Assembly: GCA_035651755.1 (NCBI GenBank)
Contig: DASRFA010000061.1
Span: 1 to 64,000 of the forward strand
Length of the DNA: 64,000 nucleotides
From: DASRFA01 sp035651755
GTDB lineage: Bacteria > Desulfobacterota > Binatia > UBA12015
Direction: 5' to 3'
Both the position numbers and the translations under genes were made by a program. Positions 7,714 to 15,628 of this stretch are shown here, one piece after another (position 1 is the stretch's first letter; every line of letters begins with the position of its first letter). The notes beneath the pieces were generated by a model. The model worked only from the letters and a program-made list of their open reading frames with translations, made no database searches and was not told the DNA's origin.

Positions 7714-10700
7714 CTACGCGGTCGTCGGGTCCGGGTCCCCGGCGGCCGGCGCGGGCGCGCGCCCGGCGAGGACGGCCACGGTGCCGGTGAGCTGCTCCGC
7801 CGTGATCGGCTTCGCGAGGTGCACCTGGTAGCCGGCCGCGAGCAATGCGCGCTTGTCCTCGGCGCGCGCGAGGGCCGTGAGCGCGACCGCCGGCGTGCTG
7901 CCCCCGGCCTCGGGCGCCAGCCCGCGCACCTCGCGGATCAGCCAGAAGCCGTCGCGATCGGGCATCGCGACGTCCGCGATCAGAAGGTCCGTCCCGCCCT
8001 CCGCGATCCGCCGCAACGCCTCGACGGCGGACGTCGCGGTGTCGACGTGGACGCGGCAGCGCTCGAGGATCGTGCGGACGAGCTCGAGCGAGTCGGGCTC
8101 GTCGTCGACCGCGAGGACGCGCAGGCCGTCCAGGTGCGGGTCCTCGGGGCGCGCCGGCGGTTCGTCGCCGCGGGCGCGGCGGTCGTCGTCCTGGGCCGCC
8201 ATGATGGGAAGGGTCACGGTGAAGGTCGCGCCGCGGCCGACGCCGTCGCTCGCCACCGTGACGTCGCCGCCGTGGAGCTCGACGAGCTGGCGCACGATCG
8301 CGAGGCCGAGCCCGAGGCCGCCGTGGACGCGCGTCGTCCCGCCGTCGCCCTGGCGGAAGCGATCGAAGACGTACGGCAGGAAGTCGGGCCGGATGCCCTC
8401 GCCGGTGTCGCGGACGACGAGGCGGCCGAGGTCCTCTTCGCACGTGAGCTCGACCCGCACCTCGCCGCCGCGCGGCGTGAACTTGATCGCGTTCGAGACG
8501 AGGTTCCAGACGACCTGCTGGAGGCGCGTCGGATCTCCGAGGATCGGGCCGACCCGCGCTTCGAGCGTCACGCGCAGGTCGATGGCCTTCGCCTCGGCGG
8601 CGAGCCGGAGCGAGCCGGCCGCGGCGTCGACGATCGTCCCGAGCTCGGGGATCGCGCGCGTCTCCAGGCGGAGCCGTCCCGTGATGATGCGCGAGATGTC
8701 GAGCAGGTCGTCGATCAGGCGCGCTTGCGAGCGCGCGTTGCGGGCGATCGTGGAGATCGCGCGGCGCGCGCCTTCGGGGTCGACGTCGTCGTCCTCCAGG
8801 ACCTGGGACCACCCGAGGATCGCGTTCAGCGGGGTCCGCAGCTCGTGCGACACGGTCGCGAGGAACTCGTCCTTCAGGCGGCTCGCGTCCTCGGCGCGCT
8901 GGCGGGCCGCGCGCGCGGTCGCGAGCAGCTCCTCGCGCTCCGCCTCCGCGCGCTTCCGACCGGTGATGTCGATGAAGAACCCGCGCACGCCGACCGACCC
9001 GTCCGCGGTCCGGAACACCGAGACGAGGTCCTGTACCCAGACCGGCTCTCCGCTCGCCGCGAGCATGCGGTACTCGACCTCGAAGTGCGCGTCGCCGCCG
9101 GCGAGCCGGGCGCCAGCTGCCAGCACCCGCTCGCGGTCCTCGGGATGGATCCGCTCGCGCCAGAAGCCGGGTTGGTGCCACGCTTCGAGTGGGGCGCCGA
9201 GCAGATCGGCGGCCTGCGGCCCGACGTACGTGAAGCGGTCCTCGCGGACGCTCGCCTCCCACGGCACGAGGCGCGTCGTCTCGGCGAGCCGCCGGAACAT
9301 CTCCTCGCTCGCCTGCAGCGCCGCTTCCGCCTCGCGCCGCTCCGTGATGTCCTCGGTGATCCCCGCGAAGCGCGGCGGACCGCCGGGCTCCGCCGGCATC
9401 GCCGACGCGCGGCTTCGTACCCACCGCACGGTCCCGTCGGCGCGCAAGAGCCGGAACACGCTCTCGCCCCGGCCGTTCGCGACGACCTCGTCCCACGCGC
9501 GGACGGCGGCGTCGCGATCCTCCGGGTGCACCGTCTCGACGAAGAGCTCGGCGCCGCGCCCGAGCTCCGACGCGCGCCGGCCCGTCAACCGCTCCCACGC
9601 CGGGCTCATGTACGAGTAGCGGCCGGGCTTCCCCACCTCGAAGATCCAGAACGCGACGTCGACGTTCGCCGCCAGCTCGCGGAACCTCGTCTCGCTTTCG
9701 ACGAGCGCCTCGTTCTTCGCCTGCAGCGCGCGGATCGTCTCCTCGAGCCGCGTGCGCGACTCCGCCAGCGACCCGGCCATCTCGCCGAACGACCGCGCGA
9801 GCCCGCCGATCTCGTCGCGCGACCGGATCGCCGCGCGCGCGCCGAGGTCGCCCGCGGCGTAGCGCTCGGCGATGCGGGTCAGCGCGACGACCGGGCGCGT
9901 GAAGGATCGCGCCACCCAGAGGGCGGCGACGCTCGCGAGGAACGCGGTGATCGTCGCGAGCAGGATGAGCCCGCGCCGGAGCCGGGCGGCCGGGAGGAAC
10001 GCCTCGCGCGTGTCCGACTCGACGACGAGGCCCCAGCCGAGGGTCGGCAGCGGGCGCCAGGCGGCGAGCACCTCGCTCCCGTCGTAGGCGCGCGCGATGC
10101 CGTGCCCGCGCTCACCGCCGACCGCGCGCTGGATCGGCTGCCCGAGCGGCGACCCGAGGCGGAGGATGCGCGGATCGGGCGCTCCGGCGGCATGGCGAAG
10201 CGGGGTGGTGAAGAGCACCAGGTCGCCGTCGCGCGCCGCGAGGTAGCTCTCGCCGGTGCGCCCCAGCCCGGTGTGCGGCTCGAGGATGCGGGCGACGCTC
10301 CCCCAGTCGATCGCGAGCGCGACCACGCCGAGCGTCACGCCGTCGCGCCGGACGGGCGCCGCGATGTAGGCGACGGGCTCGTGCGATTCGGGGTCCGAGC
10401 CGACGTGCGAGATCTCCGTGCCGTCGCCCTGGAGGGCCGCGCGGAGCACGCGTCCGAGCGGCGTCGCGCGGTAGGGCGCGTCGCCCATGCTCCGGCCACG
10501 CGCGTCGCGGTGCTCGCTCGCGAAGAGGATCGTGCCCGACGGCGACAGCAGCACCAGGTCCGAGTACCCGCGCCGCTCGACGTAGAGGTCGGCGAGCCCG
10601 CTCAGGGCCTCGTCCACCGCCGGGCTCGAGGGCGCCCATCCGCCCGCGGCGAGACCTTGCAGCGACGACAGCAGCGCGGCCAGGCCGGGCTGCCCCGCGA

Positions 10701-10980
10701 GGCCCGTCACCTCGCGGCGACGCTCCTTCATGTAGCTCTCGATCTGGCGCGCGCGCGCGGTGGCGATGCCGTCGAGCGCGCTCTGGGCCGCGCGCCCGAG
10801 CGACCGCCGGTAGGTGAAGTAGGCGCCGGCGCTGCCGATCGCGAGCGGGATCAGCCCGATCGCGAGGAACCAGGCGGTGAGGCGGAAGAAGATGGTGGCG
10901 CGACGCCGGGCGGGAAGGCGACCCTCGGTCGGCCGCTCCGCTTCCGTGGACGCGGCCGAGACGTGTGGCGTGATCGGCAC
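7714..10980 (-). CDS. Hybrid sensor histidine kinase (dCache-HAMP-PAS-PAS-HisKA-HATPase-REC)
   Basis: About 1088 residues. Order: cytoplasmic tail; TM helix (FFRLTAWFLAIGLIPLAIG); a large periplasmic sensor of Cache type (about 60-335); second TM (LILLATITAFLASVAALWV); HAMP; two PAS domains (ETRFRELAANVDVAFW and EEMFRRLAETTRLVPW, both with HPEDR ends); HisKA with phospho-His in SHELRTP (about 712); HATPase with an N box near 827 and GGLGLGLAI; then a C-terminal receiver with phospho-Asp in LLIADVAMPD (about 1003) and the conserved Lys in HLAKP. There is no output domain, so the signal must pass to a separate phosphotransfer protein or regulator, not found nearby. The ligand of the Cache domain is unknown. 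Confidence 0.93.
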   Translation of the reverse strand: MPITPHVSAASTEAERPTEGRLPARRRATIFFRLTAWFLAIGLIPLAIGSAGAYFTYRRSLGRAAQSALDGIATARARQIESYMKERRREVTGLAGQPGLAALLSSLQGLAAGGWAPSSPAVDEALSGLADLYVERRGYSDLVLLSPSGTILFASEHRDARGRSMGDAPYRATPLGRVLRAALQGDGTEISHVGSDPESHEPVAYIAAPVRRDGVTLGVVALAIDWGSVARILEPHTGLGRTGESYLAARDGDLVLFTTPLRHAAGAPDPRILRLGSPLGQPIQRAVGGERGHGIARAYDGSEVLAAWRPLPTLGWGLVVESDTREAFLPAARLRRGLILLATITAFLASVAALWVARSFTRPVVALTRIAERYAAGDLGARAAIRSRDEIGGLARSFGEMAGSLAESRTRLEETIRALQAKNEALVESETRFRELAANVDVAFWIFEVGKPGRYSYMSPAWERLTGRRASELGRGAELFVETVHPEDRDAAVRAWDEVVANGRGESVFRLLRADGTVRWVRSRASAMPAEPGGPPRFAGITEDITERREAEAALQASEEMFRRLAETTRLVPWEASVREDRFTYVGPQAADLLGAPLEAWHQPGFWRERIHPEDRERVLAAGARLAGGDAHFEVEYRMLAASGEPVWVQDLVSVFRTADGSVGVRGFFIDITGRKRAEAEREELLATARAARQRAEDASRLKDEFLATVSHELRTPLNAILGWSQVLEDDDVDPEGARRAISTIARNARSQARLIDDLLDISRIITGRLRLETRAIPELGTIVDAAAGSLRLAAEAKAIDLRVTLEARVGPILGDPTRLQQVVWNLVSNAIKFTPRGGEVRVELTCEEDLGRLVVRDTGEGIRPDFLPYVFDRFRQGDGGTTRVHGGLGLGLAIVRQLVELHGGDVTVASDGVGRGATFTVTLPIMAAQDDDRRARGDEPPARPEDPHLDGLRVLAVDDEPDSLELVRTILERCRVHVDTATSAVEALRRIAEGGTDLLIADVAMPDRDGFWLIREVRGLAPEAGGSTPAVALTALARAEDKRALLAAGYQVHLAKPITAEQLTGTVAVLAGRAPAPAAGDPDPTTA

Positions 10981-11030
10981 CCACGGTCACATCGGAGCCG
11001 AGCGCGCAAAGCTTTAGCGGACCCTCGGGC

Positions 11031-11059
11031 AAAAAGCGCGGCTGACGCGCTGACCGCGC
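11031..11059 (-). terminator. Possible Rho-independent terminator after the lactonase gene
   Basis: Read on the minus strand, GCGCGG and CCGCGC pair as a 6-bp GC stem around a 12-nt loop and are followed at once by TTTTT. It lies 10 bp past the stop of the 11070-11834 gene. The loop is long and the T run is only five, so efficiency is uncertain. Confidence 0.45.
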
Positions 11060-11069
11060 GCGGGCGATC

Positions 11070-11834
11070 CTAGCGGACGTCCTCGGGCGCCTGCGGAACG
11101 CTGGCCCACGCCTCGGGGTCGTGGCCGAAGAGGAGGCGGGCGCCTCGCGCGCGCAGCTCGCCGAGGCGCCTGAGCGACGCGAGCGCCGCCGCGCGATCGT
11201 GGCAGATCGGCGGAAGGCGCATCTCCTCGAGCGTCCGTCGGAGGTAGCAGCTGTCGGCGGTGAGGACGACGTCGCCGCCCGGCAGCCGAACGTGCAGCGA
11301 CTGATGGCCGGGCGTGTGGCCGTGCGTCGGCAGGCACACGACGCTGCCGTCGCCGAAGACGTCGTGCTCACCGTCCACGAGGCGCACGTCCTGGCCCAGG
11401 TCGTAGTCGTGCGGGTCGAAGAAATTGGACTCGACGAGATCCGGCTCGCGGCCGGCGTTCCACTCGGCGCGCTGGTGCAGGAAGGTCGCGTTCGGGAAGA
11501 GCGCGTTGCCGCCGGTGTGGTCGAAGTGCAGGTGCGAGTTGATCACCGTCCGGATGTCGGCGGGATCGCAGCCGAGAACGGCGAGGCGGGCCGCGACGTC
11601 CTCGCCGGGCCGGAAGTCGACGGTGAAGACGCTCGCCGCGGCGGGGCCGAGCCGCCCGGCCGGGTCGCGCTGCGCGTCGGGGTGCATCCCCGTGTCGAAC
11701 ACGATCTTCCCGCGCGGGTGCTCGATCAGATACGCGGGCACCGGGACCTTGATCGTGCCGTGCTCGCCCTCGAGGAAGCCGGCGAGCGAGCCGGTCAGCC
11801 ATCCGCAGGTCATCGCGCGCAGGCGGATCTCCAT
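11070..11834 (-). CDS. Metallo-beta-lactamase fold hydrolase, N-acyl homoserine lactonase-like
   Basis: About 254 residues. The HxHxDH zinc motif is present as SHLHFDHTGGN, with further ligands in THGHTPGHQS and LFGHDPE and an Asp in LTADSC. The YLIEHPRGKIVFDTGMHPD opening and overall length match the AiiA/AttM-like lactonase group. These enzymes open acyl-homoserine-lactone or other lactone rings; without an AHL system in view, quorum quenching is only one option. It follows the DUF62 gene by 18 bp on the same strand, so the two are likely co-transcribed. Confidence 0.87.
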   Translation of the reverse strand: MEIRLRAMTCGWLTGSLAGFLEGEHGTIKVPVPAYLIEHPRGKIVFDTGMHPDAQRDPAGRLGPAAASVFTVDFRPGEDVAARLAVLGCDPADIRTVINSHLHFDHTGGNALFPNATFLHQRAEWNAGREPDLVESNFFDPHDYDLGQDVRLVDGEHDVFGDGSVVCLPTHGHTPGHQSLHVRLPGGDVVLTADSCYLRRTLEEMRLPPICHDRAAALASLRRLGELRARGARLLFGHDPEAWASVPQAPEDVR

Positions 11835-11852
11835 CGTTTCCTCCGTGGCGGT

Positions 11853-12695
11853 TCAGCTTCCGGCGGCGGCGCGCGCGAAGCGAACGCGCGCCCCGAGCGC
11901 GAGCGGCGCGGCCTCGCGTGCCGAGCCGTCCCGCGTCGCGAGCTCGAGCAGCCCCTCGCTTCCGACGACCGCGACGAGCTCGCCCGGCCGCGCCGCCGCA
12001 TAGGTCGCGACCACGCGGACCCGGCGTCCGTCCGCGAGCTCGGCGGCGAGCGCGTCGCACGGCGCCGGGAGGTCGTCCGCTCGCACGTTGGTCACCGCGT
12101 TCCCGAAGCGATCGAAGTGCGTCACCTCGCCGCGAACGTCGTCCGGCGACCTCTCGGGTCGCGGCAGCGCGAGCGGGTGCACGCGGGCGAGCTCCCGTCC
12201 GACCTCGTCGAGCGAGACCCGGCCGCTCGCGATCGCGGCGGCGACCGGCGCGAAGACGTCGCGGCCGTGGAACGTCGCGCTCGGTCGCTCGGGGAGGACC
12301 TCGCCGAGCCGGCCCGCGCGCTCGATCCGGCGCGCGACGACCGCCCCGCCGAGCTCGCCGAGCGCGAGCGCGAAGAGCCCGTTGTCCGGCCCGATGAACG
12401 CGTGCCCGGCGGCGCTCGCGACGATCGCTTCCCGTTCGCTTCCGACGCCGGGGTCGATCACCGCGAGGTGCACGGTGCCGCGCGGGAACCGCGGGCACGC
12501 CGCCCGCAGAACGACCGCCGCATGCCGGACGTCCTGCGCCGGCAGGTCGTGCGCGACGTCGACCAGCCGCAGCGTCGGCTCGATCGACAGCATGACGCCC
12601 TTCACGGCGCCGACGTACCCGTCGCGCATCCCGAAGTCGGTCGTGATCGTCACGACCCCGTTCGCCGTGAACACCTCACGCGCGCCCCGCGCCAT
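11853..12695 (-). CDS. SAM hydroxide adenosyltransferase / DUF62 family
   Basis: About 280 residues. Begins with the typical VVTITTDFGMRDGYVGAVKGVML and continues with HLAVIDPGVGSERE, FIGPDNGLFA and FHGRDVFAPVAA, all hallmark segments of the DUF62 family, which hydrolyses S-adenosylmethionine to adenosine and methionine; chlorinases and fluorinases are relatives. The FDRFGNAVTN segment belongs to the conserved C-terminal domain. Start taken as ATG 12695; the frame is open further upstream but overlaps the divergent metallopeptidase gene. The physiological role of this family is poorly understood. Confidence 0.9.
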   Translation of the reverse strand: MARGAREVFTANGVVTITTDFGMRDGYVGAVKGVMLSIEPTLRLVDVAHDLPAQDVRHAAVVLRAACPRFPRGTVHLAVIDPGVGSEREAIVASAAGHAFIGPDNGLFALALGELGGAVVARRIERAGRLGEVLPERPSATFHGRDVFAPVAAAIASGRVSLDEVGRELARVHPLALPRPERSPDDVRGEVTHFDRFGNAVTNVRADDLPAPCDALAAELADGRRVRVVATYAAARPGELVAVVGSEGLLELATRDGSAREAAPLALGARVRFARAAAGS

Positions 12696-12788
12696 CGCGC
12701 CCGACGCTACGCGCCCCCGCCCCCCGCGACAAGCCGCGGCGGACGGGCAATTGACGGGGAACGTGGCGTCGCGTAGCTCTCGCGCGCG

Positions 12789-13856
12789 ATGGCCGTGGGG
12801 CGGGACGCGCAGGTGCGGCGGGGCCGGCGCGCGAGAGAGCCGGCGTGGGCGACGCTTCCGGACGAGAAGCTTCTCGAGTACCGGCTGTGCGACCTCGCGG
12901 ACGACCTCCGCATCGAGGGCTCGCGCCTCGAGGAGCGCCTCGACCAGCTCGCGCGCGACCTCGACCGCTGCGGCATCGCGATGCGCCCGCACTTCTGGCT
13001 GTCGGACGACTGGTTCACGCCCGACGGCGTCCCGGGGATCGCGATCCCGTTCTACATGGCGCACCCCCGCCTCGCGCGCCTCGAGGAGGCGCAGATGTTC
13101 GAGGTCGAGGGCGGCTCGCCGGAGTGGTGCATGCGCATCCTCCGCCACGAGACCGGCCACGCGATCGACAACGCGTACCGCCTCCGGCGCTTTCGCCGCC
13201 GGCAGCAGATCTTCGGTCGCTCGTCGCTGCCGTACCCCGAGTCCTACTCGCCCCGGCCGTACAGCCGGGAGTTCGTTCTGCACCTCGAGTCCTGGTACGC
13301 GCAGAGCCACCCCGACGAGGACTTCGCCGAGACCTTCGCCGTTTGGCTGACGCCGCGCTCGAGCTGGCGACGCGAGTACGCGGGCTGGCCCGCGCTCAAG
13401 AAGCTGGAGTACGTCGACGAGCTGATGTTCGAGAAGGTCGCGGGACGGAGGCCGCTCGTGACGACCCGGCGCGAGGTCGAGCCGCTCTCCCGGCTTCGGA
13501 AGACGCTCGGTGCGCACTACGCCGAGAAGCGGAAGCGCTACGCCGTCGACTACCCCGACTTCCGCGACGGCGACCTCCGCCGTCTGTTCTCCGACGCGCC
13601 GGAGTACCGCGACCGTCCGTCCGCGGCGGGCTTCCTGCGGCGCGTGCGGCGCGAGGTGCGGCAGCGGGTGGCGCGTTGCACGGGTGCCTACCAGTACGCG
13701 ATCGACGACGTGCTCGAGGACATCGTGGTCCGCTGCCGCGCGCTGCGGCTCCGGCTGACCGCGCCCGAGGAGCAGACGAAGATCGACTTCGCGATCCTGC
13801 TCGCCGTCCACACCATGAGCGCGCTCCAGAACCGCTATCCGCGGGTGGCGCTGTGA
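12789..13856 (+). CDS. Putative zinc-binding metallopeptidase (HETGH)
   Basis: About 355 residues, no signal peptide. The zinc motif is HETGHAID at residues 120-127 (HExxH), and DEDFAETFAVWL supplies a likely third ligand at about Glu181. The profile recalls the putative zinc-binding metallopeptidase family that often sits beside ATP-grasp enzymes, but I cannot confirm membership without a search. The N-terminus is Arg-rich and the C-terminal third helical and basic. The stop overlaps the GTG of the ATP-grasp gene as GTGA, so the pair is translationally coupled and probably works together. Substrate unknown. Confidence 0.8.
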   Translation: MAVGRDAQVRRGRRAREPAWATLPDEKLLEYRLCDLADDLRIEGSRLEERLDQLARDLDRCGIAMRPHFWLSDDWFTPDGVPGIAIPFYMAHPRLARLEEAQMFEVEGGSPEWCMRILRHETGHAIDNAYRLRRFRRRQQIFGRSSLPYPESYSPRPYSREFVLHLESWYAQSHPDEDFAETFAVWLTPRSSWRREYAGWPALKKLEYVDELMFEKVAGRRPLVTTRREVEPLSRLRKTLGAHYAEKRKRYAVDYPDFRDGDLRRLFSDAPEYRDRPSAAGFLRRVRREVRQRVARCTGAYQYAIDDVLEDIVVRCRALRLRLTAPEEQTKIDFAILLAVHTMSALQNRYPRVAL

Positions 13857-14875
13857 AGCGCCGTCGCGTCCTCGCGCTCGTCGACGAGCGGCTGAAGCCG
13901 CCGGAGAACCCGCGCCAGTCGGAGCTCACGACGGCCGACTGGAAGATGGAGTACGACGTCGTCGCGACGCTCACGAACCTCGGGCACGAGGTCCACACCC
14001 TGGGCGTCGGAAGCGACCTCGGCGCCATCCGGGACGCGGTCGACGAGCGCACGCCCGACGTCGTGTTCAACCTGCTCGAGGACTTCCACGGCGTCCCGAT
14101 CTACGACCAAAACGTGGTGAGCCTCCTCGAGCTGCTCCGCGTCCCGTACACGGGCTGCAACTCGCGCGGCCTCATGCTCGCGCGCGACAAGGCGATCGCG
14201 AAGATGCTGCTCGCATCCCATCGCATCGCGGTGCCCGACTTCGCGGTGTTCCGGATCGGGCGGCGGCTCCGGCGTCCGGCGCGCCTTCGCTTCCCGCTGA
14301 TCGTCAAGTCGCTCACGAAGGAGGGCTCGGTCGGGATCGCGCAGGCGTCGGTCGTGAGCAACGACGACGAGCTGGCCGAGCGCGTCCGCCTCGTCCACGA
14401 GCGCCAGAAGACGCACGCGATCGCCGAGGAGTACATCGACGGCCGCGAGCTCTACGTCGGCGTCGTGGGCAACGAGCGCCTGCAGGTGTTTCCGGTGTGG
14501 GAGCTCCACTTCTCGCGGCTGCCCGAGGACGCTCCGCGGATCGCGACGGAGCGCGTCAAGTGGGATCCCGAGTACCAGAAGAAGGTGGGGGTCCGTACCC
14601 GCGCGGCGAAGGACCTGCCCACGGGGGTCGACGGCGAGATCTCGCGCCTCGTGAAGCGCGTGTTCCGCGCGCTCTACCTCAACGGCTACGCGCGCATCGA
14701 CCTCCGCCTCGACGCGAACGGCAAGATCTTCGTCCTCGAAGCGAACCCGAACCCGCAGCTCGCCTACGGCGAGGACTTCGCGGAGTCCGCGGAGCACGCG
14801 GGCGTCTCCTACCCGGCGCTCTTGAACCGGATCGTCACGCTCGGCCTCGCATGGTCGCCGGAGAGGACGGCGTAG
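13853..14875 (+). CDS. D-alanine-D-alanine ligase-like ATP-grasp enzyme
   Basis: About 340 residues from a GTG that overlaps the peptidase stop. The N-terminal domain ends in VVFNLLEDFHG and VPYTGCNSRGLMLARDKAIAK, the signature region of the Ddl family. The central grasp region has FPLIVKSLTKEGSVGIAQ, and the C-terminal half has ARIDLRLDANGKIFVLEANPNP with the Mg-binding Asp, Glu and Asn. Ddl-type ligases activate a carboxylate with ATP and join it to an amine. True peptidoglycan Ddl enzymes usually sit in mur/fts clusters, so pairing with a peptidase suggests a different peptide or amino-acid ligation. Confidence 0.87.
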   Translation: MKRRRVLALVDERLKPPENPRQSELTTADWKMEYDVVATLTNLGHEVHTLGVGSDLGAIRDAVDERTPDVVFNLLEDFHGVPIYDQNVVSLLELLRVPYTGCNSRGLMLARDKAIAKMLLASHRIAVPDFAVFRIGRRLRRPARLRFPLIVKSLTKEGSVGIAQASVVSNDDELAERVRLVHERQKTHAIAEEYIDGRELYVGVVGNERLQVFPVWELHFSRLPEDAPRIATERVKWDPEYQKKVGVRTRAAKDLPTGVDGEISRLVKRVFRALYLNGYARIDLRLDANGKIFVLEANPNPQLAYGEDFAESAEHAGVSYPALLNRIVTLGLAWSPERTA

Positions 14876-15017
14876 GTCACGAACTGCGAGCGGACGGTCG
14901 ATAGTCCCGGGGGGACGTTTCCGCGCTCGCTGCGGAGATCGCGGCCGCGACCCCGAACCGCACGTCGCCGTGCCCCTGCGTCTCGCGGTATCGCGGGCTC
15001 CGGGGAAGGAGGAGAAG

Positions 15018-15293
15018 ATGCGTCGATGGATCGCAATCGTGGGCCTGGCAGCCGCGGCGGCCGTTCTCGGCTCGGCGGCGCCGGCCGCCGCCGGCGCCAA
15101 CCGCTGCATGTACAACGGCGTGGAATACGGCGAGGGCGTGGTGATCTGCCAGGCCGGGCTGCTGAACCTGTGCATGAACGGCGAGTGGCAGTCGAAGGGG
15201 GGGGTCTGCGACGGCACGCCGGACGGCGCGGTCGTGAGCGGAGCGGGCGGGGCCGCCGTCGCTCCGCCGCCCGCCGTCGAGGATGACGACTAG
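15018..15293 (+). CDS. Small secreted cysteine protein (paralogue 1)
   Basis: About 91 residues with a clear signal peptide (MRRWIAIVGLAAAAAVLG, then APAAAG). The mature part carries four cysteines in the order NRCMYNGVEYGEGVVICQ, LLNLCMNGEWQ, GGVC, and ends in an Ala/Pro-rich acidic tail. The start has a strong AGGAGGAG a few bases upstream. A paralogue starts 11 bp before its stop, so this is a tandem duplication. The C-x-Y-x-G...C-Q-x-G...C-x-x-G-x-W pattern recalls small periplasmic DUF1496-like or VWC-like Cys modules; I do not know the function. It lies 142 bp after the ATP-grasp gene. Confidence 0.8.
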   Translation: MRRWIAIVGLAAAAAVLGSAAPAAAGANRCMYNGVEYGEGVVICQAGLLNLCMNGEWQSKGGVCDGTPDGAVVSGAGGAAVAPPPAVEDDD

Positions 15294-15606
15294 GGCGCCG
15301 GCGGCGCGCGCGCGCCACGGCACGACCCGCGCGCGGGCTCGCGGCGCCGCCTGCGCGCTCGTCCTGGTGGCATTCGCGCCGCGCGGCGCCGCCGCGTCGA
15401 AGGGCGACTGCCGCTACCGGGGGCGCACGATCGCGCAGGGCGTCGCCGTCTGCCAGGCGGGTCTGGTGCAGCTGTGCATGAACGGCGAGTGGCAGGACCA
15501 GGGCCGCTTCTGCTCCGCGCCCGACGGCAGCGTGCTCGGAAAGCCGTTCCTCGGGCCGGGACAGGTCGACGTGCAGACCCCCGAAGAGCCGGTGCCGCCG
15601 CGCTGA
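15283..15606 (+). CDS. Small secreted cysteine protein (paralogue 2)
   Basis: About 107 residues. A basic N-terminus, then hydrophobic ACALVLVAFAP and an AAA site suggest export. The mature domain DCRYRGRTIAQGVAVCQ, VQLCMNGEWQ, GRFC matches paralogue 1 at all four cysteines and the MNGEWQ motif. The tail is different (KPFLGPGQVDVQ, Pro/Glu-rich). The ATG at 15283 overlaps the end of paralogue 1 in another frame, implying translational coupling. Four Cys in a short exported protein imply disulfides; a DsbA-like protein is encoded at 54263-55108 but is not linked. Confidence 0.75.
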   Translation: MTTRAPAARARHGTTRARARGAACALVLVAFAPRGAAASKGDCRYRGRTIAQGVAVCQAGLVQLCMNGEWQDQGRFCSAPDGSVLGKPFLGPGQVDVQTPEEPVPPR

Positions 15607-15628
15607 GCGCGGGCGGCCGCGCGTCCGC

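Noticed and set aside
5082..7790. A 900-codon open frame on the plus strand across the MocR and flavoprotein genes
   Set aside because: It is antisense or out of frame to two well-supported genes, is Arg/Ala/Glu rich and has no family motif; long antisense frames are expected in DNA of this GC content.
7819..11073. A 1084-codon plus-strand frame opposite the histidine kinase
   Set aside because: It mirrors the kinase codons and has repetitive composition with no motifs.
12696..13811. Upstream extension of the DUF62 gene on the minus strand
   Set aside because: It lies opposite the metallopeptidase gene and is not homologous to DUF62; the DUF62 fold starts just after ATG 12695.
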